Below, in pieces: positions 8,757 to 17,100 of a stretch of DNA of 64,000 bases. Below the pieces are notes generated by a model. That model worked only from the letters and a program-made list of their open reading frames with translations, did no database searches and had not been told where the DNA came from. Source of the stretch: Paraburkholderia sp. BL23I1N1 (GTDB lineage Bacteria; Pseudomonadota; Gammaproteobacteria; Burkholderiales; Burkholderiaceae). Position numbers and translations under genes: made by a program. How positions within the stretch are numbered: position 1 is the first letter of the stretch; every line of letters begins with the position of its first letter. The DNA lies in assembly GCF_003610295.1 (NCBI RefSeq), contig NZ_RAPV01000001.1, positions 2,480,001 to 2,544,000 of the forward strand, written 5' to 3'.

Positions 8757-9494
8757 ATGAGTCTGGAACTTTACTATTGGGACGGCCTGCAAGGCCGCGG
8801 CGAATTCGTGCGGCTGGCATTGGAAGAAGCCGGCGCGGACTACGTGGAAGTGGCGCGCGGCGAGCCATCGGAGGGCCTCGGCACGAACACGATGATGGCG
8901 CTGATGAAGAGCAGGAACGAGCCCCATCCGCCGTTCGCGCCGCCGTTTCTGAAAGACGGCGATCTGGTGATCGCGCAGACCGCCAACATCCTGTTCTACC
9001 TCGGCCCGAGGCTCAAGCTCGCGCCATCGGACGAAAGCCTGCGCTATGTCGCCAACGGGCTGCAACTGACCGTCGCCGACATGGTGACCGAAGCGCACGA
9101 CACGCATCATCCGCTCGCCAGCGCGCTTTATTACGAAGACCAGAAAGACGCCGCCAAAGTGCGCGCGCATGACTTCATCGACAACCGCATTCCGAAGTTC
9201 ATGACGTACTTCGAGCGCGTGCTGAAACAGAACCCTGCCGGCGACACGTTCATGGTGGGCGACGCGCTCACGTACGTCGACCTGTCGATGTTCCAGTTGA
9301 TCGACGGTTTGCTGTACGCATTTCCGCGCGCGCTCAAGCGTTTCGGCGAACACTATCCGCGCCTCGCGGCATTGCACGACGCGGTGATCGAGCGGCCGAA
9401 CATCGCCGCTTATCTCCAGTCCGACCGACGCATCGAGCATAACGAAGCCTGCATCTTCCGGCACTACCCGGAACTCGATAAGGCGGCGACTTGA
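8757..9494 (+). CDS. Glutathione S-transferase family protein
   Basis: A 245-residue GST with an N-terminal thioredoxin-fold domain (LELYYWDGLQGRGEFVRLALEEAGADY) and a helical C-terminal domain (about residues 85-240). The YYW...GRGEFVRL start resembles tyrosine-type alpha/mu/pi/sigma-like GSTs, with Tyr near position 5-6 as the candidate catalytic residue. The QTANILFYLG segment is the glutathione gamma-Glu binding loop region. The start at 8757 follows GAGGACCGATCG. No partner gene indicates a substrate; detoxification of electrophiles is the family role. Confidence 0.85.
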   Translation: MSLELYYWDGLQGRGEFVRLALEEAGADYVEVARGEPSEGLGTNTMMALMKSRNEPHPPFAPPFLKDGDLVIAQTANILFYLGPRLKLAPSDESLRYVANGLQLTVADMVTEAHDTHHPLASALYYEDQKDAAKVRAHDFIDNRIPKFMTYFERVLKQNPAGDTFMVGDALTYVDLSMFQLIDGLLYAFPRALKRFGEHYPRLAALHDAVIERPNIAAYLQSDRRIEHNEACIFRHYPELDKAAT

Positions 9495-9523
9495 TCCACG
9501 CCGGCCGCCTTCGCGAACGCTGC

Positions 9524-9557
9524 GCATCGCGCCCGCTTCCTTTAGCGGGCGCGATGC
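9524..9557 (+). terminator. Strong hairpin after the GST gene
   Basis: Perfect 14-bp stem (GCATCGCGCCCGCT against its complement) with a 6-nt loop, 29 nt after the GST stop. There is no clear T-run, so termination is likely but not certain. Confidence 0.65.
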
Positions 9558-9606
9558 TGTTACCGTACGCGCATTCCATTCACCCTTTACCCCCTCTCCT
9601 GCCGAC

Positions 9607-11340
9607 GTGCTTTCATTCCTGCTGAAGCTGCGCACCCGCGCCCAAGACCTGTTCCGTCTGTCCGACGCCCACACGATGCTGGTCTGGTCGGTGGTGGTCG
9701 GCGTCGCGGGCGCCTTTGCGACGATTGCCTTTCGCGAAGGCATCGCCTTGCTGCAAGTGGCGGTGGTCGGCAAATCCGGCAGTTTCGTCGAAATGGCGCG
9801 CGGCCTGCCGTGGACGGTGCGCGTGTGGCTGCCCGCCGCGGGCGGCCTGATCGCCGGCTTCTTTCTGCTGGTCGCGCAGCGTCACGTCGACAAGTGCAAT
9901 CACATCGACTACATGGAAGCAGTCGCCATCGGCGACGGCGTAGTGCCGGTCAAGCTGAGCTTCTGGCGCAGCGTGTCGTCGCTGTTCACGATTTCGAGCG
10001 GCGGCTCGATCGGCCGCGAAGGTCCGATGGTGCAACTGGCGGCGCTCGCCGCGTCGCTGATCGGCCGCTGGGTGCATTTCGATCCGCCGCGTCTGCGCCT
10101 GCTCGTAGCGTGCGGCGCGGCAGCCGGGATTACCTCCGCGTACAGCGCGCCGATTGCCGGCGCGTTTTTCGTCACCGAAATCGTGCTCGGCTCGATCGTG
10201 ATGGAAAGCTTCGGGCCCGTGGTGGTCTCGGCGGTGGTCGCCAACATCACCATGCGCGAGTTCACGAGCTACAAGCCGCCGTACGAAATGCCGGTGTTTC
10301 CGCCAGTGGCGGGCGCGGAAGTCCTGTTGTTCGTCGCGCTTGGGCTGCTGTGCGGGGCGGCCGCGCCGCAGTTTCTGCGGCTGATGGACTTCTCGAAAAC
10401 CAACTTTCGCAAGCTGCCCGTGCCGCTGCCGATCCGGCTGGCGCTGGGTGGTCTCGTCGTCGGCATTCTGTCGGTGTGGACGCCCGAGGTGTGGGGCAAC
10501 GGCTACAGCGTGGTCAATTCCATTCTGCATTCGCCGTGGACGTGGACCGCGCTCGTCCTCGTGCTGGTGTTCAAGATCGTCGCAACGTCGGCGACCGTGG
10601 GGTCAGGCGCGATCGGCGGGGTCTTCACGCCGACGCTCTTCGTCGGCGCGGTGGTCGGCTCGCTGTTCGGTCTGGGCATGCACGCGTTGTGGCCGCACGG
10701 CACCTCGGCGCCGTTCGCCTATGCGATGGTCGGCATGGGCGCGTTTCTGGCCGGCGCCACGCAGGCGCCGCTGATGGCGATCCTGATGATCTTCGAAATG
10801 ACGCTCAGCTATCAGGTGGTGCTGCCGCTGATGCTGTCGTGCGTAGTCGCGTATTTCGTCTCGCGCGCGATCGGCAAGACGTCGATGTACGACATCACGC
10901 TGCGCCGCAATGAGGAGGAACTGGAGCGCAGCCGTCTGCGCGCGACGCAGATGCGTGAGCTCATCCGTCCCGCCGAAACCGTCGTGGCGCCGAACGCGAC
11001 CGTGCAGGACATGACGCGCGTGTTCCTCGAATATCCGGTGAAGTATCTGTACGTCGCCAACGAGTCCGGCGCGTTTCTCGGCGTGGTCGCGCTCAAGGAC
11101 ATCACCTCCGATCTGCTCGACAAGCGCGACACCTCCGCGAAAACCGCTGCGGATTATCTGCAGGCGCATTTCGACGTACTCACGCCGGATATGCCGCTCG
11201 GCGTTGCGTTGCAGCACTTCATGGCGTTTCAGGGCGAGCGGCTGCCGGTGGTCGAAAGCGCATCGGATCCGAAGCTTGCTGGAGTGGTCTACAAGACATC
11301 CTTGCTCGATGCGTATTTCCGCATGAATCCGACGCGCTAG
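9607..11340 (+). CDS. ClC-family chloride channel/antiporter with CBS domains
   Basis: A 577-residue protein: an N-terminal ClC membrane domain (about residues 1-430) and a C-terminal CBS pair (about 455-575). ClC signatures are visible: GREGPMVQLAALAASLIG near residue 138 with the gating Glu, YSAPIAGAFFVTEIVLG near 180, and GAIGGVFTPTLFVGA near 335. The usual GSGIP segment reads GDGVVP. Such proteins move Cl- (and often H+) across the inner membrane; the CBS pair may sense nucleotides. The start is GTG at 9607. The TAG stop lies within the CTAG that an IS element duplicated on insertion, so the reading frame ends exactly at the element and appears unharmed. Confidence 0.88.
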   Translation: MLSFLLKLRTRAQDLFRLSDAHTMLVWSVVVGVAGAFATIAFREGIALLQVAVVGKSGSFVEMARGLPWTVRVWLPAAGGLIAGFFLLVAQRHVDKCNHIDYMEAVAIGDGVVPVKLSFWRSVSSLFTISSGGSIGREGPMVQLAALAASLIGRWVHFDPPRLRLLVACGAAAGITSAYSAPIAGAFFVTEIVLGSIVMESFGPVVVSAVVANITMREFTSYKPPYEMPVFPPVAGAEVLLFVALGLLCGAAAPQFLRLMDFSKTNFRKLPVPLPIRLALGGLVVGILSVWTPEVWGNGYSVVNSILHSPWTWTALVLVLVFKIVATSATVGSGAIGGVFTPTLFVGAVVGSLFGLGMHALWPHGTSAPFAYAMVGMGAFLAGATQAPLMAILMIFEMTLSYQVVLPLMLSCVVAYFVSRAIGKTSMYDITLRRNEEELERSRLRATQMRELIRPAETVVAPNATVQDMTRVFLEYPVKYLYVANESGAFLGVVALKDITSDLLDKRDTSAKTAADYLQAHFDVLTPDMPLGVALQHFMAFQGERLPVVESASDPKLAGVVYKTSLLDAYFRMNPTR

Positions 11341-11371
11341 GAGTCCGCGCGGCAGACAGAATTTGATCCGC

Positions 11372-11406
11372 CGGCGTTGACGCCGCATCGGGCGGCGTCA
11401 ACGCCG
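11372..11406. repeat. Perfect 15-bp inverted repeat inside the IS left end
   Basis: CGGCGTTGACGCCGC (11372-11386) and its exact complement (11392-11406) are separated by 5 nt. It begins 31 bp inside the element, downstream of the transposase gene. It may terminate transposase transcripts or block read-through from the ClC gene. Confidence 0.75.
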
Positions 11407-11485
11407 ATTGCGGTTTTGCTCGCCAGTGCGCGCAAAAATGGCTTACCCGGCGGCGAAATCCAGGCGAGGTTGCCCTCTTCTGGGC

Positions 11486-12805
11486 TTACGCAGGCGTCAT
11501 TTTCGACATTCTGCGCAGGTTCAGCGCCGCGCAGACGAGTTTCCACTCGGCCTGGGCCTTGGCCAGCCCGCGCATGCTGAATTGTCGAAACCCGAGAACG
11601 CTTTTTACCCAGCCGTTCGGCGGTTCGGACAGCCATTTGCGCTTTCGATAGGCCGCCTGAGTTTGCGCAGAAGTAAACTTTTCTGCCATCGCGGCGCATA
11701 GCGGCCGCTTGGTGGCATCGATCTTCACGTCTTTCTTGCCCTCGCGTCCGAGCGCTACGATCAGGTCGGCGGGGTGCTCACGCAACTGCTCGAATGTTGC
11801 TTCCGACCGGTAGCCCGCATCGGCAAGGACTTGCCGGGGATCGGCGCCGGCATCGCGTAGCACCGCAGCCAGAACGGTTGGCAATTGCACGCTGTCGGCG
11901 GCACTGTTACCCAGTTCGGCCGCGACGATGATGTGAGCCGTATCGTCGACTGCAGCCTGGGCGTTGTAGGAATAGTCGAATCCGCCGCCGGCATGCTTCA
12001 TGATCCGGCTTTCCGGGTCGGTGAAATTCTCCTGTGCGTCGGGCTTCGGTTCGCCGAATTTGTATTTGAAACGGGACTTCTTTTTCGGCTTGCTCGAGTC
12101 ATCTGACGGTGCGTCGTCGCTACGACCACGTGCGATATCGGCCTGGCGCTGACGTTCTTCCAGGCGCGCGCGTGCGGCGCGAATCACTGCAAGCCGGTCC
12201 TCGCGCCGCGTGATCTCGGCTGGAATATCGAGTTCCGGCTCGTTCTTCTCCACCTCGTCGGCCACTTTCGCTTTTGCCAGCAGCGCATCGATCTGTTCCT
12301 TGAGCTCCAGCTCGGCCTTCTTCATCCGGTCGTAGCTCATCGCCTTGTGGCGCGACGCATTGGCCTTGATCTTCGTGCCGTCAACGGCAATCGTCCCGAG
12401 CCTGACCAGTCCACATTCCCTGGCCAGTTTCACCACCTGCACAAACAGGTCCGACAGCTCCTTCAGGTGAAAGGCGCGAAAGTCGCAAAGCGTCCGATGC
12501 GCCGGATAGTTGCCCGCCGCGAGGACCCGGAACGCGACATCTTCATGCAGCTTCCTGGCCAGCTTGCGCGACGAGAACACGCCGGTCGCATAGCCGTACA
12601 CGAGCACCTTCACCATCATCGCCGGATGAAAGGGCTGGTTGCGCGGGCCGCCGCCGGCATACCGCGCATGAAAGGCGGACAGATCGAGCGAATCCACCGT
12701 ATCGCTGATGTAGTAGGCAAGGTGCCCTTCGGGCAGCCAGTCTTGCAGTGCATGGGGCAGCAACATCTGCTGCTGCGGCTCGTAGGGGAGATAGCTGGTC
12801 GGCAT
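11486..12805 (-). CDS. IS1182-family DDE transposase
   Basis: A 439-residue transposase. The N-terminal DUF772-type domain (about residues 15-95, with HLAYYISDTVDSLDLS and ARYAGGGPRNQPFHPAMM) precedes an RNase H-like DDE domain. Candidate catalytic residues are Asp in IAVDGTKIKANAS (about 140), Asp in VLADAGYRSEATF (about 310), and Glu in KWLSEPPNGWVKS near residue 395, followed by the usual Arg and Lys. A charged linker around 180-240 is typical of the family. No frameshift or truncation is visible, so the enzyme may be active. Confidence 0.92.
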   Translation of the reverse strand: MPTSYLPYEPQQQMLLPHALQDWLPEGHLAYYISDTVDSLDLSAFHARYAGGGPRNQPFHPAMMVKVLVYGYATGVFSSRKLARKLHEDVAFRVLAAGNYPAHRTLCDFRAFHLKELSDLFVQVVKLARECGLVRLGTIAVDGTKIKANASRHKAMSYDRMKKAELELKEQIDALLAKAKVADEVEKNEPELDIPAEITRREDRLAVIRAARARLEERQRQADIARGRSDDAPSDDSSKPKKKSRFKYKFGEPKPDAQENFTDPESRIMKHAGGGFDYSYNAQAAVDDTAHIIVAAELGNSAADSVQLPTVLAAVLRDAGADPRQVLADAGYRSEATFEQLREHPADLIVALGREGKKDVKIDATKRPLCAAMAEKFTSAQTQAAYRKRKWLSEPPNGWVKSVLGFRQFSMRGLAKAQAEWKLVCAALNLRRMSKMTPA

Positions 12806-13005
12806 CTTCTAACAACGTTTACCCCGCCTGATCGGATGACATCAGATCTCTGCCGCGCACACTCCTAGGTCCCGCGCGCCAGATCCCGCTCCGTGTAAAG
12901 CGCAGAAGATTCTCTACAATGGGGAGACCGCTGCAGCGATTGCGAGCAGCGCGCGTTACGCCAGGACGGGCGCGCCGAGACGCCCGCTTTTCGATCGGAG
13001 CGAAG

Positions 13006-14343
13006 ATGAGTGAACCGTCCCTCGATGCCGTGCGCCGCGACCAGGCGGGCTGGATTTTCCTGCATATCGAAGGCGAGCCGTACGATCGCGGCGAGCAGCA
13101 CGGCCAGTTGCTCGCCACCGAAATCCAGAACGCGATCCGCACCGCCCGCTACCTTGCGAAATGGGACACCGGCGAAGACTTCGATACCTTCGTCGACGCC
13201 GCGGTCTCCCAGTTCGCCAACAAACTCGACACCGAATTCGCCGACGAAATCCAGGGCATCGCCGACGGCGCGAAGCTGCCGTTCGCCGAAGTATTGGCCT
13301 GGAACGGCTACATGGATCTGCTGCAAAGCTGGTGGCCGAGCCACGCGGCGGCCCAGCGGCCGCAGCACGGCCTGAAACCGTGGCGCGGGCGCCGCGGCCA
13401 TCACTGCAGCGCGTTCATCGCCACCGGCAATGCCACCCGGGACGGCCGCATCGTCATGGCGCATAACTCCTGGGACCGCTATGCCGCGGGCGATGCGTTC
13501 AACGTCGTATTCGACATCGTGCCGGACCGTGGCAATCGCATCCTGATGCAGGGCTTGCCGGGCTGCATCTCCAGTCTCACCGATTTCTGGGTCACCGAAG
13601 CCGGCCTGATGGTGACTGAAACCACCATCTCCAACTTTGCCGGCTACAACGCGGCGGGTGCGCCGGAGTTCTATCGCTCACGGCGCGCGTCGCAGTACGC
13701 CAACAACATCGGCGAATGGTGCGAGATGTTCGCGGTCGCCAATAACGGCGGGTATGCGAACAGCTGGCTGCTCGGCGACACCAAGACCGGCGAGATCGCG
13801 CGCTATGAACTCGGGCTGCACTATTCCGGTTTCGAGAGTACGAAAAACGGCTTCTATAGCGGTTACAACACCGCGACCGATCTGAAAATCCGCAACCAGG
13901 AATGCATCGGCGAAGGCGAAGACTATACGGATGTGCGCAAGAACGGCGCGCGCCGCTTGCGCTTCATGCAGCTCGAAGAAATGCATCACGGCAAGATCGA
14001 CGTCGAACTCGCGAAAGAGATGATCGCCGACCATCACGACGTCTATCTCGACCGCAACGACAACCCGTGCTCGCGCACCATCTGCGGGCATCTGGAACTG
14101 GACGACGCGCGCTTCGGGGGCACCGATCACGGACCGTTCAATCCGTGGGGCGCCAACGACGGCAAGGTGGTCGACAGCGACATGGCGCGCAGCATGGCCT
14201 TCACCGCGCGCTGGGGGCACCCGTGCGGGCGGCCGTTCGACGCCCAGGCGTTCATGAAGCGCCATCCGCAGTGGAACTGGCTCAACGGCTATATGCGCGA
14301 CCGGCCGTCGTGGCCTTGGACGCGGTTCGAGGTGCTGCGCTAG
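13006..14343 (+). CDS. C45-like Ntn hydrolase (acyltransferase/phospholipase B-like)
   Basis: A 445-residue protein of the N-terminal nucleophile superfamily resembling the peptidase C45 (acyl-CoA:6-aminopenicillanate acyltransferase) and phospholipase B-like families. The likely nucleophile is the Cys in GHHCSAFIATG (about residue 138), followed by a family-like DGRIVMAHNSWDRY. Self-cleavage before this Cys would yield two chains. No signal peptide is seen, so it is probably cytoplasmic. The ATG at 13006 is preceded by GGAGCGAAG; the open frame extends further upstream to 12919 but that sequence is not family-like. The IS element ends about 140 bp upstream. The substrate cannot be deduced; an amide or acyl ester is expected. 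Confidence 0.75.
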   Translation: MSEPSLDAVRRDQAGWIFLHIEGEPYDRGEQHGQLLATEIQNAIRTARYLAKWDTGEDFDTFVDAAVSQFANKLDTEFADEIQGIADGAKLPFAEVLAWNGYMDLLQSWWPSHAAAQRPQHGLKPWRGRRGHHCSAFIATGNATRDGRIVMAHNSWDRYAAGDAFNVVFDIVPDRGNRILMQGLPGCISSLTDFWVTEAGLMVTETTISNFAGYNAAGAPEFYRSRRASQYANNIGEWCEMFAVANNGGYANSWLLGDTKTGEIARYELGLHYSGFESTKNGFYSGYNTATDLKIRNQECIGEGEDYTDVRKNGARRLRFMQLEEMHHGKIDVELAKEMIADHHDVYLDRNDNPCSRTICGHLELDDARFGGTDHGPFNPWGANDGKVVDSDMARSMAFTARWGHPCGRPFDAQAFMKRHPQWNWLNGYMRDRPSWPWTRFEVLR

Positions 14344-14613
14344 GCGGAGAACCCGCAAGCGTCTATTGCAGCGCACCATAAACGCTGCACGACCGTTCGC
14401 GACTGCGTTGCCTTTTTCCTGCCATCATGTGAAATCTACAATGAGGTTTTGTCTCTTTTGCGCGCGCGGCCGAACGGTTTGCCATCTAAGATGGTAGATA
14501 CGCCCTGCGCGCATAGGGCAACGCCGCGTGTAGGTTGCGCCCTCCTTTCGACGCGGGGATGGCGCAGCGCTTGCTCAACTTGTCAGCGCCGCATGAGCTT
14601 AGGAGGTCGGGTG

Positions 14614-14868
14614 ATGAAAACCTCGACACTGTTGACCATGGTGACACTGTCAGCCTCGTGTTTCGCCGCGCCGGTTCATACCGCGACGGAGAGCACGACC
14701 GCCAATAGCCTTGCCGAACGCGCCAACGCCGCACCCGTCGCTCCCGCAGCGCCGGACGTCGCCGCCACTGACAACACTCGTCCGCAACAATGGCAATACA
14801 TTGCGCTGCCCAAGTCGCGGCATCTGGAGCGAAGCTTCACGGGCCAGAACGAACACTTGCAGACCTGA
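14614..14868 (+). CDS. Small exported hypothetical protein
   Basis: An 84-residue protein with a cleavable signal sequence (MKTSTLLTMVTLSASCFAAP) and a short Ala/Pro-rich mature part ending in QQWQYIALPKSRHLERSFTG. A strong ribosome binding site (AGGAGGTCGGG) precedes the ATG at 14614. No domain is recognised. It lies just upstream of, and on the same strand as, a DUF2795 gene and an AraC regulator, so co-transcription is possible. Confidence 0.6.
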   Translation: MKTSTLLTMVTLSASCFAAPVHTATESTTANSLAERANAAPVAPAAPDVAATDNTRPQQWQYIALPKSRHLERSFTGQNEHLQT

Positions 14869-14891
14869 AAACAGCCCTTGGGAGCACTTGC

Positions 14892-15122
14892 ATGAGCGCA
14901 TCGACTATTCCCGGCGAATCGATTGATCTGCAGATCGCCGACGTGCTGCGCGAAGTCAGTTTCCCGACTTACAAAGACGCGCTAGTCGACGCCGCGCGCG
15001 AAGCCGGCGCGAGCAACGAAGTCCTGTCGATGCTCGACGGCTTGCCGGAACAGGATTACGCCGACGTCACGTCGATCACGCGCCTGATCGGCGGCAATTA
15101 CGGGCCGGGTCTGGGCGCATGA
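14892..15122 (+). CDS. DUF2795 domain protein
   Basis: A 76-residue protein. Residues about 14-65 (ADVLREVSFPTYKDALVDAA through EQDYADVTSI) match the DUF2795 pattern, a small helical fold of unknown function common in soil bacteria. The ATG at 14892 follows GGAGCACTTGC. Its last codon overlaps the start of the AraC-family gene by 4 bp (ATGA), so the two are probably translated together. Function is unknown. Confidence 0.75.
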   Translation: MSASTIPGESIDLQIADVLREVSFPTYKDALVDAAREAGASNEVLSMLDGLPEQDYADVTSITRLIGGNYGPGLGA

Positions 15123-16015
15123 GCGGCAAGCAGGTGTTGACGCTGAGTCCGCTTTCGTCCGATCCAAAGCCCGCTTCCGACTGGATTCATCGCTCGCCGC
15201 ATTCGGGCGGCACGAGCGGCATCGAGCGAATCGAAGCCTTCTTCCATCGTGCAGGCTATGCCATGCACCGGCACGATACCTATGCGATAGGCCGCACCCT
15301 GGCTGGCGTGCAGAGCTTCCGCTACCGCGGCAGCATGCGTAGCAGCTTGCCGGGCGGCACGATGGTGCTGCATCCCGACGAGCCGCACGACGGCCAGGCC
15401 GGCACCCGCGACGGCTTTCGCTACCGGATGATCTATGTCGATCCGGCGCTGTTCCAGCAGGCGCTCGGCGGCAAGCCGTTGCCGTTCCTCGAAGGCGGCC
15501 TGTCGAACGACCCGCGTCTCTTTGCCGCGACCGAGAGGCTGCTGCGCACGATGGATCGCGCAATCGATTCGCTCGAACAGGACGATGCGCTCTACGATCT
15601 GGCCATCGCGCTCGACGCCGTGGTCGGTGCGGCGGCGACGACGCGACGGCCGGTGGATTACCTCGCGGCGGAACGGGCGCGCGAGTACATGCTGGGCTCG
15701 CTCGACAGTGCCGTCACACTCGACGAACTGGCGGCAGCCGCCGGACGCGACCGCTGGAGTTTGTCGCGGGATTTTCGTGCGCTGTTCGGCACCAGTCCGC
15801 ATCGCTATCTGACCATGCGGCGTCTCGATCTCGTGCGGGAACTGGCCGTCAAGGGGATATCGCTCGCCGATGCGTCCGCGGCCGCCGGCTTCACTGATCA
15901 AAGTCACATGACGCGGCATTTCAAACGCGCGTGGGGTGTCGCGCCGGCACAGTGGCTGAAGATGCTGGGGCCCTCGGCAACGCGTACGCACGAGGCGACG
16001 AACGTCCCGACATAG
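15119..16015 (+). CDS. AraC-family transcriptional regulator
   Basis: A 298-residue regulator with an N-terminal cupin-type sensory domain (about residues 30-150; MHRHDTYAIGRTLAGVQSFRYRG and GGTMVLHPDEPHDG) and a C-terminal double HTH of the AraC/XylS type (about 190-285; LDELAAAAGRDRWSLSRDFRALFG and SLADASAAAGFTDQSHMTRHFKR). The ligand is unknown. Translation is coupled to the upstream DUF2795 gene. The downstream cupin gene lies about 100 nt away and could be a target, but no operator was identified. Confidence 0.88.
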   Translation: MSGKQVLTLSPLSSDPKPASDWIHRSPHSGGTSGIERIEAFFHRAGYAMHRHDTYAIGRTLAGVQSFRYRGSMRSSLPGGTMVLHPDEPHDGQAGTRDGFRYRMIYVDPALFQQALGGKPLPFLEGGLSNDPRLFAATERLLRTMDRAIDSLEQDDALYDLAIALDAVVGAAATTRRPVDYLAAERAREYMLGSLDSAVTLDELAAAAGRDRWSLSRDFRALFGTSPHRYLTMRRLDLVRELAVKGISLADASAAAGFTDQSHMTRHFKRAWGVAPAQWLKMLGPSATRTHEATNVPT

Positions 16016-16115
16016 CGCCGTCGCATTGCAGCCGCGCGCACAAACGTACAAGACCCGATAGCGCGTCACGCCCTACGCTCCAGCTTGAAAATGATCACTC
16101 AGGAGGAGCACCGCA

Positions 16116-16505
16116 ATGTCCGATGTTCAAGCGATTCAACGTCCTTACCGCGCCATCAACTTCGCTGAAAAACTGCAGCTCATCAACGACCCATGGCAAC
16201 CGCGCGTCGTCGCCGAAATGAACGACTACCAGTTCAAGCTGGTGCGCATCGAAGGCGATTTCGTCTGGCATGAACATGCCGAGACCGACGAAACCTTCAT
16301 CGTGCTCGACGGGCAATTGCGCATCGACATGCGCGATGGATCCGTGCTTCTGTCAGCAGGAGAAATGTTCGTGGTGCCCAAAGGCACGGAGCACAAGCCG
16401 TACGCCGAACGCGAAGTCAAGCTATTGCTGATTGAACCGCGCGGCGTCAAGAACACCGGCGAAGAAAGCAACGAACGCACGGCGGCGAACGATGTGTGGA
16501 TTTGA
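16116..16505 (+). CDS. Cupin domain protein
   Basis: A 129-residue single-domain cupin. The metal-binding motif appears as GDFVWHEHAETDETFIVLDGQL (two His and a Glu), with the second motif in GEMFVVPKGTEHKPYAE. The C-terminus contains LLLIEPRGVKNTGEE. Small cupins of this type include mannose-6-phosphate isomerase-like and dioxygenase-like proteins; the reaction cannot be assigned. A strong ribosome binding site (AGGAGGAG) precedes the ATG. Confidence 0.8.
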   Translation: MSDVQAIQRPYRAINFAEKLQLINDPWQPRVVAEMNDYQFKLVRIEGDFVWHEHAETDETFIVLDGQLRIDMRDGSVLLSAGEMFVVPKGTEHKPYAEREVKLLLIEPRGVKNTGEESNERTAANDVWI

Positions 16506-16511
16506 AGCGGG

Positions 16512-16952
16512 TCACGCTCGCGGCTCGCGTTCGTAATAAATATCCCACTCGCTTTCGGCCGCTTTGACGAAGCCATGCCGCTGGTAAAAACGATTCGAAT
16601 CGCTGTCGCGCAGCGCACCCACTTTGAGCGGCAGCGATTTCGCATCGGCCTCGGCGAATAGTTCGGCCAGTACGGCCTGGCCGATCCCTTTGCCCTGCTG
16701 AGTCGGAACGATGTACAGATGATCCAGCAGCAGATGGTCGGCGTCGTGTCTCAACAGCACGAAGCCGGCACGCTCGCCGTCAATCAGAATGAAGCGGCAG
16801 AAACCGGGATCGAACGACGCAACAAAGCGTTCACGTGCGCGAACGGGATCAAAGCGGCCGATGCGTTCCAGACTCTCTCGCATGGCCGCGATACGGATTT
16901 CCACGAGCGTATCGACGTCGGCGTGTGTGGTGTTGGCGAAACTCAGGTTCAT
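16512..16952 (-). CDS. GNAT-family N-acetyltransferase
   Basis: A 146-residue GNAT enzyme. The acetyl-CoA-binding motif A is seen as LYIVPTQQGKGIGQAVLAELFAEA (about residues 80-105), followed by LPLKVGALRDSDSNRFYQRHGFV, the motif B region. The substrate is unknown. The start at 16952 (MNLSFANTT) is chosen as the natural domain start; an in-frame ATG seven codons upstream is also possible. It converges tail-to-tail with the cupin gene, with 6 bp between stop codons. Confidence 0.85.
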   Translation of the reverse strand: MNLSFANTTHADVDTLVEIRIAAMRESLERIGRFDPVRARERFVASFDPGFCRFILIDGERAGFVLLRHDADHLLLDHLYIVPTQQGKGIGQAVLAELFAEADAKSLPLKVGALRDSDSNRFYQRHGFVKAAESEWDIYYEREPRA

Positions 16953-17100
16953 GTGCTTCGGCTCTCGGGACATTTTCTTGAGTTGGCGCGACGATGCCGC
17001 CCTCGGGACCCAAGAAGATAACCCAGATGTGAAAGCCGGTGCCGAACGCCGTGAACGCTTGCGGGCGCGCCGTTTCAGGTGCAGGCGCGCCTGGATCCCG

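Larger units (their letters stand above)
11341..12864 (-). mobile_element. Complete IS1182-type insertion sequence, 1,524 bp
   Basis: Terminal inverted repeats GAGTCCGCGCGGCAGA (11341-11356) and, at the other end, GAGTGTGCGCGGCAGA (complement of 12849-12864) match at 14 of 16 positions. A 4-bp CTAG direct repeat flanks the element (11337-11340 and 12865-12868). It carries one intact transposase gene on the minus strand, with 145 bp of non-coding DNA at the left end that includes a perfect 15-bp hairpin. The left target copy overlaps the stop codon of the ClC gene. Family assignment comes from the transposase; boundaries come from the repeats. Confidence 0.88.

Noticed and set aside
12890..12910. 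An alternative right end of the IS1182-type element near AGCGCAGAAGATTC, pairing with TCTTCTGGGCTTACGC at about 11478
   Set aside because: The match is imperfect and shows no target duplication, while the 11341/12864 ends give 14 of 16 matching bases and a CTAG duplication.
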